Below are positions 25,510 through 32,943 of a stretch of DNA of 44,321 nucleotides, piece by piece; the first letter of the stretch is position 1; every line of letters begins with the position of its first letter. The notes beneath the pieces are model-generated. The model saw only the letters and a program-made list of their open reading frames with translations, made no database searches and was not told the origin of the DNA. The DNA is from Bacillota bacterium (lineage in GTDB: Bacteria > Bacillota > Clostridia > Oscillospirales > Oscillospiraceae). Where the stretch lies: contig JALFUQ010000077.1 of NCBI GenBank assembly GCA_022784505.1, positions 1 through 44,321 on the forward strand, read 5' to 3'. The position numbers were made by a program, and so were the translations under genes.

Positions 25510-26519
25510 CATTGAAGCTTTCGCTTGCGTTTGTTCTCGCATTTATAATCGCACTTATAGTCGGTAAGTTTTATATCCCATGGCTTAGAAGGATCAAGGC
25601 CGGACAGGAGATAAAGGAGATAGGCCCCTCGTGGCACATGTCAAAGACCGGTACGCCTACCATGGGCGGATTTATCTTTATCTTTGCCGCCGCAGTTATT
25701 TGCCTGACTGTGGGGTTTGACTCGATGAGAAACGGCGACTATGCGCATATATTCATCCTGCTTTTTGCACTGGTTTTCGGCGCGATAGGCTTTCTCGATG
25801 ACTGGGAGAAGCTGCGCAAAAAGCAGAACCTCGGTCTGAGCGCAAAGGCAAAGTTCCTTCTGCAGCTTGTTGCGGCGCTTGTTTTTGTGCTGCTCATGCG
25901 CAAGTTGGGCTATCTGTCGACGCACATTTACATCCCGTTTTGGAATGTTGAGGTACACATCCCCGATTGGCTGTACTTCATCCTTGCCGCGTTTATCATA
26001 GTCGGCACGGTCAATGCCGTCAACATCACCGACGGTGTGGACGGCCTTGCAAGCGGCACATCCATACCCGTGTTCTTTTTCTATGTCGTAATAGCATTCC
26101 TCTGGGGCGAGCGTTACCTTTCACTCGGCATTTTCTCCTCCGCCGTTCTCGGCGGCCTGTTCGGTTTTTTAGTGTTCAACTTTAACCCCGCTAAGGTTTT
26201 CATGGGCGACACCGGCTCACTTTTTCTCGGCGGTGCTATAGCAGCACTTGCATTTGCATACGATATGCCGCTTATCCTCATAACCCTCGGCATCGTATTT
26301 ATATGGGAGACCATGTCCGACATCATTCAGGTCACCTACTTTAAGCTCACCCACGGTAAGCGCGTGTTTAAAATGGCACCGTTTCACCACCACCTCGAAA
26401 TGGGCGGATGGACGGGCAAAAAATGGAAAGAAAAAGAGCTTTTCTGGTTATTTACCGGCACATCCCTTGTTTTTGCAATAATTTCATTCGTAGGAGTATA
26501 TAATCGTTTCCAGTTCTGA
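25506..26519 (+). CDS. mraY: Phospho-N-acetylmuramoyl-pentapeptide transferase (MraY)
   Basis: An integral membrane enzyme that moves phospho-MurNAc-pentapeptide from UDP to undecaprenyl phosphate, forming lipid I. It has 337 aa, about ten transmembrane helices, the motifs GTPTMGG, LDDWEKLRKK, NITDGVDGLASG, FMGDTGSL, and the cytoplasmic HHHLE loop. All expected catalytic aspartates are present. The start lies in the ATGA overlap with murE. Confidence 0.97.
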   Translation: MTLKLSLAFVLAFIIALIVGKFYIPWLRRIKAGQEIKEIGPSWHMSKTGTPTMGGFIFIFAAAVICLTVGFDSMRNGDYAHIFILLFALVFGAIGFLDDWEKLRKKQNLGLSAKAKFLLQLVAALVFVLLMRKLGYLSTHIYIPFWNVEVHIPDWLYFILAAFIIVGTVNAVNITDGVDGLASGTSIPVFFFYVVIAFLWGERYLSLGIFSSAVLGGLFGFLVFNFNPAKVFMGDTGSLFLGGAIAALAFAYDMPLILITLGIVFIWETMSDIIQVTYFKLTHGKRVFKMAPFHHHLEMGGWTGKKWKEKELFWLFTGTSLVFAIISFVGVYNRFQF

Positions 26520-26537
26520 TAATCGGAGGAGATCGGT

Positions 26538-27701
26538 ATGCAGTACGGCAGTACCAGACTCGAACAAAGGGAAACGAAAGATAAAACGAAGCGAAAGGGG
26601 ATGGATATACCATTTTTCGTTCTCGTAATGCTTTTGCTGACCATCGGAGTCACAATGGTGCTGTCTGCAAGCTTTGCCCGTGCATATTATGACCCGGGCA
26701 ATATCACCGGCGGCAAACCGACCTACTACTTTATCCGTCAGCTTTTATTTGCGGCCTTAGGCACGGCTGGGATGATATTCGCGTCCCGTCTGCCCATGGG
26801 ATTTTACAAGCGGTTTTCGATACCACTTCTCATCGCCGCTATCGTCCTTTTGATGCTTGTCCCGATAATCGGCACGAACGCAAACGGCGCAAAGCGCTGG
26901 ATCGGCATAGGCTCTCTCACGCTCCAACCGTCGGAGATAGCTAAGATCGGTGTCATACTGTCGTTTGCAGTTATTATCTGCAAAAATCGCGGCAGGATGA
27001 AGACCTTTAAATACGGCATACTGCCGTTTGTTGCGATCCTGCTGGTGATAGTCGGTTTGCTCGTTTTAGAGCCGCACTTTTCCGCATCGATAATCATAGT
27101 CGCCATCGGTGGTGTTATGATATTTCTCGGCGGCGCTCGGCTTATATGGTTCATCGCCGCAGCTGTTGCGGCAGGCGGAGGCATTGCGGTGCTGCTCACG
27201 TTGTTTCCGTATGCGTCCGGCCGTATAACCACATGGCTCGACCCGTTTTCATCGACCTCCGATGAGGGCTATCAGATAGTCCAGTCGCTCTATACCATTG
27301 GCTCGGGCGGCCTTACCGGCCTCGGCCTCGGTCAAAGCAGACAAAAATACCTGTACCTGCCCGAGGAGCACAACGACTTTATCTTTTCCGTCGTGTGCGA
27401 GGAGCTCGGCTTTATAGGAGCGGTTTTGATACTTACTCTGTTTGCACTGCTTATCATCCGCGGCTATTGGCTTGCGATGCACGCTGCCGACAGATACGGC
27501 TTTCTTGTGGGAGCCGGGATAACGACCTTGCTTGCGATACAGGTCATTTTGAATGTTGCGGTGGTCACTAACCTCGTGCCCTGCACGGGAATTTCGCTTC
27601 CGTTTTTCAGCTACGGCGGAACGGCGCTACTCATTCAAATGGCACAGATGGGAATAGTTCTGAGCATGTCAAGGGACATACCTGCCAAACGGGCGGGGTA
27701 G
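26538..27701 (+). CDS. ftsW: SEDS-family peptidoglycan glycosyltransferase FtsW
   Basis: A 387-aa, roughly ten-helix protein of the SEDS family, which polymerises lipid II at the septum with a partner class B PBP, here probably the one at 21709. Characteristic segments are NGAKRWIGIG, LQPSEIAKIG, PFSSTSDEGYQIVQSLYTIGSGG, PEEHNDFIFSVVCEE with the conserved Glu/Asp, and GISLPFFSYGG. GGAGGAG precedes ATG 26538. murD, which often sits between mraY and ftsW, is missing. Confidence 0.95.
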   Translation: MQYGSTRLEQRETKDKTKRKGMDIPFFVLVMLLLTIGVTMVLSASFARAYYDPGNITGGKPTYYFIRQLLFAALGTAGMIFASRLPMGFYKRFSIPLLIAAIVLLMLVPIIGTNANGAKRWIGIGSLTLQPSEIAKIGVILSFAVIICKNRGRMKTFKYGILPFVAILLVIVGLLVLEPHFSASIIIVAIGGVMIFLGGARLIWFIAAAVAAGGGIAVLLTLFPYASGRITTWLDPFSSTSDEGYQIVQSLYTIGSGGLTGLGLGQSRQKYLYLPEEHNDFIFSVVCEELGFIGAVLILTLFALLIIRGYWLAMHAADRYGFLVGAGITTLLAIQVILNVAVVTNLVPCTGISLPFFSYGGTALLIQMAQMGIVLSMSRDIPAKRAG

Positions 27702-27716
27702 AAAGGAAGCTTAGAT

Positions 27717-28847
27717 ATGAGATTTATGTTTGCGTGTGGAGGCACGGCCGGCCATATCAATCCGGCTATCGCCGTAGCAGGCAGATTACGGGAGCTGATG
27801 CCTGACTGCGAGGTACTTTTCGTCGGCTGCGTCCGCCAGATGGAGACAATACTTGTCCCGAAAAGCGGATATGATATCAAGACCGTCAGGGTCTGCAATA
27901 TAAGCCGCGAAAAGACACTCGGCGGTTTGGCGCATAATATAAAGGCATTGTATTTTGCGGTAAAATCTACCATACAAGCAAGAAGAATAATCAAAAAATT
28001 CAAGCCCGATATCGTCATCGGTACCGGCGGCTATGTCTGCTATCCGGTCTTGCGCTCGGCCTCGCGCCTCGGCATACCAACCGCCGTTCATGAGAGCAAC
28101 GCCGTCCCGGGGCTCACGACGAAGATGCTCTCTAAGATAGTCGACAAGATAATGCTCGGCTTTGCCGAGAGCAAGCGCTATTACAAGCATGCAGAAAAAT
28201 GCGTTGTCACCGGCACGCCCGTAAGGGGCGAGTTTGCCGCATATTCGAAAAGCAAAGCAAAAGCCGAGCTCGGCATACCGGCGGATAAGCCGCTTGTGGT
28301 CTCGGTCTGGGGCTCGTTGGGCGCAGCAAATATGAACGCTGCTATGTGTAATTTTATTAAACTCGCGGGTAAGAACCCGGGCTTCAGGCTAATTCATTCT
28401 GCCGGCAGCGAAGGTTACGCCGAAATGGTCACAGCATTACAGGAGACCGTTCCCGACTATGAGAAAAACGGCATGGATGTGCGCGAGTATATCTACGATA
28501 TGCCCCGCGTTATGGCGGCGGCAGACCTTGTTTTGTGCCGTGCCGGAGCTTCTACCGTGTCCGAGCTTACATATATGCACAAGCCAACGATATTCGTACC
28601 CTCACCGTATGTGACGAATAATCATCAGTTCAAAAACGCCAAGGTCGTCGAGGATGCAGGCGGTGCACTGATATTCGAGGAGGAAAGCCTCGATGCGGGC
28701 GCACTTTTGAATGAAGTGAAGCGCATTTTATCCTCAAAGGATAAGCTTGAAAAAATGTCGCAGGCAATGGCGAAGCTCGCAAGGCCCGAGGCAACAGATA
28801 TGATAACAGAACAGGTGCTGTCCTTGTGTCAAGGAATAGAAAAATAA
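27717..28847 (+). CDS. murG: UDP-GlcNAc:lipid I N-acetylglucosaminyltransferase (MurG)
   Basis: A peripheral GT28 glycosyltransferase that converts lipid I to lipid II at the inner face of the membrane. It has 376 aa, with the N-terminal glycine-rich loop GGTAGHINPAIAVA, the second loop GTGGYVCYP, HESNAVPG, and the C-terminal donor site RAGASTVSEL followed by PYVTNNHQ. All are family hallmarks. A structured 62-base gap with a hairpin follows before the second murA. Confidence 0.97.
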   Translation: MRFMFACGGTAGHINPAIAVAGRLRELMPDCEVLFVGCVRQMETILVPKSGYDIKTVRVCNISREKTLGGLAHNIKALYFAVKSTIQARRIIKKFKPDIVIGTGGYVCYPVLRSASRLGIPTAVHESNAVPGLTTKMLSKIVDKIMLGFAESKRYYKHAEKCVVTGTPVRGEFAAYSKSKAKAELGIPADKPLVVSVWGSLGAANMNAAMCNFIKLAGKNPGFRLIHSAGSEGYAEMVTALQETVPDYEKNGMDVREYIYDMPRVMAAADLVLCRAGASTVSELTYMHKPTIFVPSPYVTNNHQFKNAKVVEDAGGALIFEEESLDAGALLNEVKRILSSKDKLEKMSQAMAKLARPEATDMITEQVLSLCQGIEK

Positions 28848-28855
28848 CACAAATA

Positions 28856-28904
28856 AACCTCGCAGCATAGAATGAGCCGATCAATTATTCTTCTCTGCGA
28901 GGTT
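28856..28904 (+). promoter_or_regulatory. Long hairpin covering the murA2 ribosome binding site
   Basis: AACCTCGCAG (28856-28865) and CTGCGAGGTT (28895-28904) form a perfect 10-bp stem. Inside it AGAAT (28869-28873) and ATTCT (28887-28891) can form a second stem. The only ribosome binding site of the downstream gene, GAGG at 28899-28902, lies in the 3' arm, five bases from the stem's end and 7 bases before ATG 28910. No T run follows, so translational control is as plausible as termination. Confidence 0.6.
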
Positions 28905-28909
28905 ATTCT

Positions 28910-30163
28910 ATGGCTATATGGCATATAAACGGCGGAAACCCCTTAGGCGGTGCGTGCTTCGTTCAGGGCTCAAAAAACGCTGTGCTTCCGATCCTGGCAG
29001 CCTCGGTGATATCACCGTGCGAGACTGAGCTATTAAATGTTCCGCAGCTGAGCGACGTGGCCTCAACGCTGCGCATCCTTCGTCAGCTCGGCTGCACGGC
29101 CGAGCAGCAAAACAACGATGTCTACATAGATTCACGCAATTTAAACTGCTGCACGATACCGCAGGGTATGATGGAGTGCATGCGTTCATCGGTGCTGTTC
29201 ATGGGCGCACTTTTGGCTCGCTGCGGCGAGGTGCACCTTACAGCCCCGGGCGGCTGCAAGCTCGGCGCAAGACCAATTGATTTGCACATAAGCGCCATAC
29301 GATCGCTCGGAGCAAGCGTTGAGGAGCATGGCTGCGAGATAATCTGCCGAGCCGAAAAGCTCACTGGCGGCAGGATAGAGCTTCCGTTTCCGAGTGTCGG
29401 CGCAACAGAAAATGCGATGATAGCTGCCTGTGGCGCTGAAGGCGTGACCGTTATAACAGGCGCTGCCAAGGAGCCGGAGATAGTCGATTTGCAGGAGTAT
29501 CTGCGCAAGCTGGGCGCATACATAGACGGCGCAGGGACGAATACCATCACCGTTTCCGGCTTCATGCCCGAGCGCCATGTCGGCCACAGGGTCATACCGG
29601 ACAGGATCGCGGCATCGACATTTTTGTGCGCCTGTGCGGCAGCGGGTGGCGATATCGAGCTAAGAGGCGTTGATTCGAGACAATTTTTACGTCTACAACA
29701 CTTCCTAAACCGTGCCGGCTGTGATATAATAAGTTCCAAACGCAGCGTAAGACTGCGTTCCGACGGCTGCCTGCATGCAGTCGACAACGTTGTAACAGAG
29801 CCATACCCGGGGTTCCCAACGGACGCTCAGCCCATTTTGATGGCGGCCTTATTAAAGGCTTATGGGATGTCGAGGTTCACAGAGAATATTTTTGACAGCC
29901 GCTTTTGCCATGCAGCCCAGCTCATGCGCTTCGGCGCTGATATTGCCGTAGAGGGCAGGGAAGCATGCGTTTGGGGCGTTCGCAGCCTCAAGGGTGCAAC
30001 GGTCACGGCGACAGACTTGAGAGGCGGGGCTGCTATGGTCATCGCAGGTCTGGCTGCCGAGGGCAGCACAAGTGTCATTGACGCAGGGCACATCGCCCGA
30101 GGCTACGAATACTTCGATACTAAGCTGCGTTCGTTGGGTGCAGATGTATTTATGGAGATATAG
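28910..30163 (+). CDS. murA: UDP-N-acetylglucosamine 1-carboxyvinyltransferase (MurA), copy 2
   Basis: A second complete enolpyruvyl transferase of 417 aa within the dcw cluster. Active-site residues are K22-N23 (GSKNAVLP), arginine in CMRSSVLF, C116 in PGGCKLGARPID, and aspartate in PGFPTDAQP. It differs widely from the copy at 1189 (for example GAKNAAVAI there), so the pair is an old duplication as in other low-GC Firmicutes (MurAA/MurAB or MurA/MurZ). Which copy is the main enzyme cannot be read from sequence. Its ribosome binding site is buried in a hairpin. Confidence 0.95.
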   Translation: MAIWHINGGNPLGGACFVQGSKNAVLPILAASVISPCETELLNVPQLSDVASTLRILRQLGCTAEQQNNDVYIDSRNLNCCTIPQGMMECMRSSVLFMGALLARCGEVHLTAPGGCKLGARPIDLHISAIRSLGASVEEHGCEIICRAEKLTGGRIELPFPSVGATENAMIAACGAEGVTVITGAAKEPEIVDLQEYLRKLGAYIDGAGTNTITVSGFMPERHVGHRVIPDRIAASTFLCACAAAGGDIELRGVDSRQFLRLQHFLNRAGCDIISSKRSVRLRSDGCLHAVDNVVTEPYPGFPTDAQPILMAALLKAYGMSRFTENIFDSRFCHAAQLMRFGADIAVEGREACVWGVRSLKGATVTATDLRGGAAMVIAGLAAEGSTSVIDAGHIARGYEYFDTKLRSLGADVFMEI

Positions 30164-30167
30164 TTTG

Positions 30168-30941
30168 ATGTCAAATACGAATGATTATTATAATAAGCCG
30201 ACTCAACGCAGGGAGAACAGCTCTGCCAGACGCACGCTTTACAGACCGCTGACATTTTTTCTTATCATTGTGGCAATAATATTCACGATGAGCGTGTTCT
30301 TCAAGGTCGAGAATATAGAAGTCAGCGGCAACAGCAAATACTCCAAGGAAGAGATAATCTCGGCTTCCGGCATCCACACCGGCGACAACCTGTTTTTCAT
30401 AAACAGGATAGGCGCCGGAAGCCGTGTCGTTGTTAAGCTTCCGTATGTAGATTCGGTCAAGATAACAAGGAGCCTTCCCAACAGCGTTACCATAACCGTT
30501 GAGGAGAGCAAGGCCGCTGCCTGCATTCAGTCCGGGGACGAGCTGTGGAGCATCAGCAGCACCGGCAAGTTTTTAAGCCGGCTCACCGAAAAGGACGCTC
30601 GGCTTTTGCCGAAGGTCACGGGCGTGACCGCAAGCGATGCGCAGGTCGGCGAGATCATAAGCGTGTCAAAGGACGACAAGGCCAAGCTCGACTATCTGCT
30701 TGAAATCCTTTATCAGGTGCAGGCGCGCTCGCTCGTTGAAAAGGTTGCAAACATCAATGTCAGCGATGTGAATGATGCAAGCTTTGAGTATGACGAAAGG
30801 TTCGTCGTCAAGCTCGGCGAGAATAATAATACCGAATATAAATTTGGCAAGCTCCTGTCGGCAGTGGCGCAGCTCAAGGCCGATGATGCCGGCACTTTAG
30901 AGATTTCCGACTCAAATAAAGTCACATTTAGGCCGAATTAA
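30168..30941 (+). CDS. ftsQ: Cell division protein FtsQ/DivIB
   Basis: A 257-aa bitopic protein: basic N-terminus (TQRRENSSARRT), transmembrane helix at about 27-46, a POTRA domain starting VENIEVSGNSKYSKEEI at about 45, then a beta domain. It scaffolds FtsL and DivIC at the septum. The track start at 30072 overlaps murA. ATG 30168, with GGAG ten bases upstream and 4 bases after the murA stop, is preferred. The name divIB is the Gram-positive equivalent. Confidence 0.93.
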   Translation: MSNTNDYYNKPTQRRENSSARRTLYRPLTFFLIIVAIIFTMSVFFKVENIEVSGNSKYSKEEIISASGIHTGDNLFFINRIGAGSRVVVKLPYVDSVKITRSLPNSVTITVEESKAAACIQSGDELWSISSTGKFLSRLTEKDARLLPKVTGVTASDAQVGEIISVSKDDKAKLDYLLEILYQVQARSLVEKVANINVSDVNDASFEYDERFVVKLGENNNTEYKFGKLLSAVAQLKADDAGTLEISDSNKVTFRPN

Positions 30942-30976
30942 CACTAAGTTTAAAACTTTGTTTACATAACTTAGTG
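30942..30976 (+). repeat. Inverted repeat between ftsQ and the ftsZ promoter
   Basis: CACTAAGTT (30942-30950) and AACTTAGTG (30968-30976) are perfect 9-base inverted arms around a 17-base AT-rich centre that can itself pair (AAAC/GTTT). It begins at the base after the ftsQ stop codon and ends 8 bases before the ftsZ -35 element. No T run follows, so an operator or processing site is as likely as a terminator. Confidence 0.65.
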
Positions 30977-30984
30977 AAAATATA

Positions 30985-31013
30985 TTGACCTTGGCAGAAA
31001 AAAGTTATAGAAT
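30985..31013 (+). promoter_or_regulatory. Sigma-A promoter for ftsZ
   Basis: TTGACC (30985-30990), a 17-base spacer and TAGAAT (31008-31013). Start of transcription near 31020 leaves a leader of about 50 bases before ATG 31070. ftsZ can thus be expressed separately from the upstream murein genes. Confidence 0.8.
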
Positions 31014-31069
31014 ATACCATATCGCTAAAGCGATCTGCTCGTTTCAGAAACAAAATTGGAGGAATAATC

Positions 31070-32224
31070 ATGGATTTCAAAGCCGAAGCAGGCCCTGAAA
31101 ATGTCGTAACGATAAAAGTAGTTGGTGTCGGTGGCGCCGGCAACAACGTTGTAAACAGAATGGTCAAGTCCGGAACACAGGGCGTTGAGTTTATCTCCGT
31201 CAATACGGACAAGCAGGCACTCGCAGTGTCCAGTGCCGACCAGAAGATACAGATCGGCGAAAAGCTCACCCACGGCCAGGGTGCAGGCTCCGACCCCGAG
31301 GTCGGCAAGCGCAGCGCTGAGGAAAGCCGCAATAACATCGCAAAGGCCCTTGAGGACTCCGACATGGTCTTTATCACCGCGGGCATGGGCGGCGGCACCG
31401 GCACAGGCGCAGCTCCCACCGTTGCGGATATCGCCCGTGAAGCAGGCGTACTTACCGTCGGCGTCGTAACAAAGCCCTTCAAGTTTGAAGGCAAGCGCCG
31501 TATGGATCAGGCAAACGCCGGTATCAAGGAGCTGCTCGGCAAGGTCGACTCTTTGCTTATCATCCCCAACGATCGCCTGAAGTACGCGACCGATCAGAAG
31601 GTCACCCTCGCAAATGCATTCGAAATCGCCGACGATGTTCTGCGTCAGGCCGTCACCAGCATTTCTGACCTTATCAAGAATACCGGCTTTATTAACCTCG
31701 ACTTTGCTGATGTCACCTGCATCATGAAGAACGCAGGCTTCGCCCACATGGGTGTTGGCCGCGCAGCAGGCAAGGGTAAGGCCGAGGACGCTGCCCGCAT
31801 GGCAGTCGCAAGCCCGCTTATGGAGACCTCTATAAACGGCGCACATGGTGTGCTCATCAACATCACCGGCTCCGAGGATATGGGCCTTGAGGATGTCGAG
31901 GCAGCCGCAAACCTCGTTCAGGAGGCCGCTCACCCCGATGCAAACATCATCTTCGGCGCGACCTTCGACGAGTCCATGCAGGATGAGATTCGCGTCACCG
32001 TCATCGCCACCGGCTTTGAGGAAGCTCCCGCAAACAAGCAGGCAGCACCTGCACAGTCGGCAGGCAAGCCCATTGAGCCCGCTGTTTTTGAAAAGCCGCA
32101 GGGATTGTATACCGCAGCGACCGAGAAGGCAGCCGAGAAGAAGGAAGAGCCCGCAGCGGCACCCAAGACCGAGGAAGATCCCTTCGACAGCATCTTCAAG
32201 ATATTCAACACCAATAACCAGTAA
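31070..32224 (+). CDS. ftsZ: Cell division GTPase FtsZ
   Basis: The tubulin-like GTPase that forms the Z ring, 384 aa. GTP-binding GGAGNNVVNRM begins near residue 19; the tubulin signature GGGTGTGAAP is at about 106-115; the T7 synergy loop is NLDFADV. After residue about 318 comes an Ala/Pro/Glu-rich linker. The C-terminus ends EDPFDSIFKIFNTNNQ instead of the widespread IP-x-FLR type peptide that binds FtsA, SepF and others. No ftsA lies in the cluster. GGAGG lies upstream of ATG 31070. Confidence 0.97.
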   Translation: MDFKAEAGPENVVTIKVVGVGGAGNNVVNRMVKSGTQGVEFISVNTDKQALAVSSADQKIQIGEKLTHGQGAGSDPEVGKRSAEESRNNIAKALEDSDMVFITAGMGGGTGTGAAPTVADIAREAGVLTVGVVTKPFKFEGKRRMDQANAGIKELLGKVDSLLIIPNDRLKYATDQKVTLANAFEIADDVLRQAVTSISDLIKNTGFINLDFADVTCIMKNAGFAHMGVGRAAGKGKAEDAARMAVASPLMETSINGAHGVLINITGSEDMGLEDVEAAANLVQEAAHPDANIIFGATFDESMQDEIRVTVIATGFEEAPANKQAAPAQSAGKPIEPAVFEKPQGLYTAATEKAAEKKEEPAAAPKTEEDPFDSIFKIFNTNNQ

Positions 32225-32232
32225 GATACAGC

Positions 32233-32267
32233 AAAATCCGCAGAGCCGAGGCTCTGCGGATTTTTTG
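32233..32267 (+). terminator. Strong rho-independent terminator of ftsZ
   Basis: AAAATCCGCAGAGC (32233-32246) and GCTCTGCGGATTTT (32251-32264) form a perfect 14-bp stem with a 4-base loop, and the T run continues to 32266. It ends the dcw region. Because the arms begin with A and end with T, it may also work in the opposite direction for the minus-strand gene ending at 32286. Confidence 0.9.
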
Positions 32268-32285
32268 TTATAAGTTATAATATAT

Positions 32286-32894
32286 TTATTTGTTAAGCGC
32301 TCGAATTTCTGAGTAGATAGCGGCGTTGTTTTGCTCATCCCATTCTCCGAACTGCTGATTAAAACTTCTGCACAATTTCTCGATTTCAAATAGAGGATTT
32401 GACTTCTCAATATCAATGAATTGTTTTAGGATTTCAAAGTAAACTTCTTTATCGGCGGATACTTTGTCGTGACAATTCTTTCGCCAAGATAGAGATGTAA
32501 TCCAACCACTATATAAGTCGTTCAATTCAGGAACAATAAAATTTATTACACCACCAATACCTGTGATAGTAAAATCCGCTTTATCATCGGCCGGATATTT
32601 ACATATCAAGACATGCAGTAATAAGTGCTCTAAATAATCACAATATACAATGTTTTCTTTTTGCTGCCATTCAAAAGGACACATTTGAGCATACTCTTTT
32701 TTTGATAGCATAATCATACAATCTTCTCTTTTGTGGTGGGCTAGCAATCCCTCTTTTGTCCTTTTACATTTTGGGTTAGGATTAAATGATTTTGTCATAT
32801 AATCTGCTAAACCAATACCGTATTTAGATTGTAAATAGTCACAGTATTCTAAGTAATTGAGATTCTTAACTTTCTGGTATTCAGCCATATTCAT
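32286..32894 (-). CDS. Uncharacterised 202-aa protein with HNH-like residue pattern
   Basis: I do not recognise the whole protein. Residues 48-96 hold KEGLLAHHKRED, then PFEWQQKENIVYCDYLEHLLLH. The H53-H54, N81, H90/H94 order resembles the His-Asn-His core of HNH nucleases, and I recall similar HH...PFE-Q-ENLVYC-YLEHLLLH blocks in accessory proteins of Clostridia. No zinc knuckle pairs are evident. The gene is visibly more AT-rich than its neighbours and uses AT-ending codons, suggesting transfer. AAAGGAG lies ten bases before ATG 32894. It probably shares a transcript with the csoR-like gene upstream. A nuclease role is inference. Confidence 0.6.
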   Translation of the reverse strand: MNMAEYQKVKNLNYLEYCDYLQSKYGIGLADYMTKSFNPNPKCKRTKEGLLAHHKREDCMIMLSKKEYAQMCPFEWQQKENIVYCDYLEHLLLHVLICKYPADDKADFTITGIGGVINFIVPELNDLYSGWITSLSWRKNCHDKVSADKEVYFEILKQFIDIEKSNPLFEIEKLCRSFNQQFGEWDEQNNAAIYSEIRALNK

Positions 32895-32943
32895 AATTGT
32901 ATAACTCCTTTAATGCCAAAAAAGTAGGTGCACCACGCATTTT

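Noticed and set aside
24604-25542. 312-aa minus-strand ORF opposite murE
   Set aside because: Antisense to conserved Mur ligase motifs; no ribosome binding site or recognisable domain.
31025-32416. 463-aa minus-strand ORF opposite ftsZ
   Set aside because: Fully antisense to an unmistakable ftsZ, crosses its promoter and terminator, and has a repetitive Cys/Gly/Leu-rich composition typical of a shadow frame.
32927-32934. GGTGCACC palindrome flanked by A6 and T6 between the csoR-like and HNH-like genes
   Set aside because: Resembles a terminator at first sight, but the perfect part has no room for a loop and the flanking arms do not pair through the centre.
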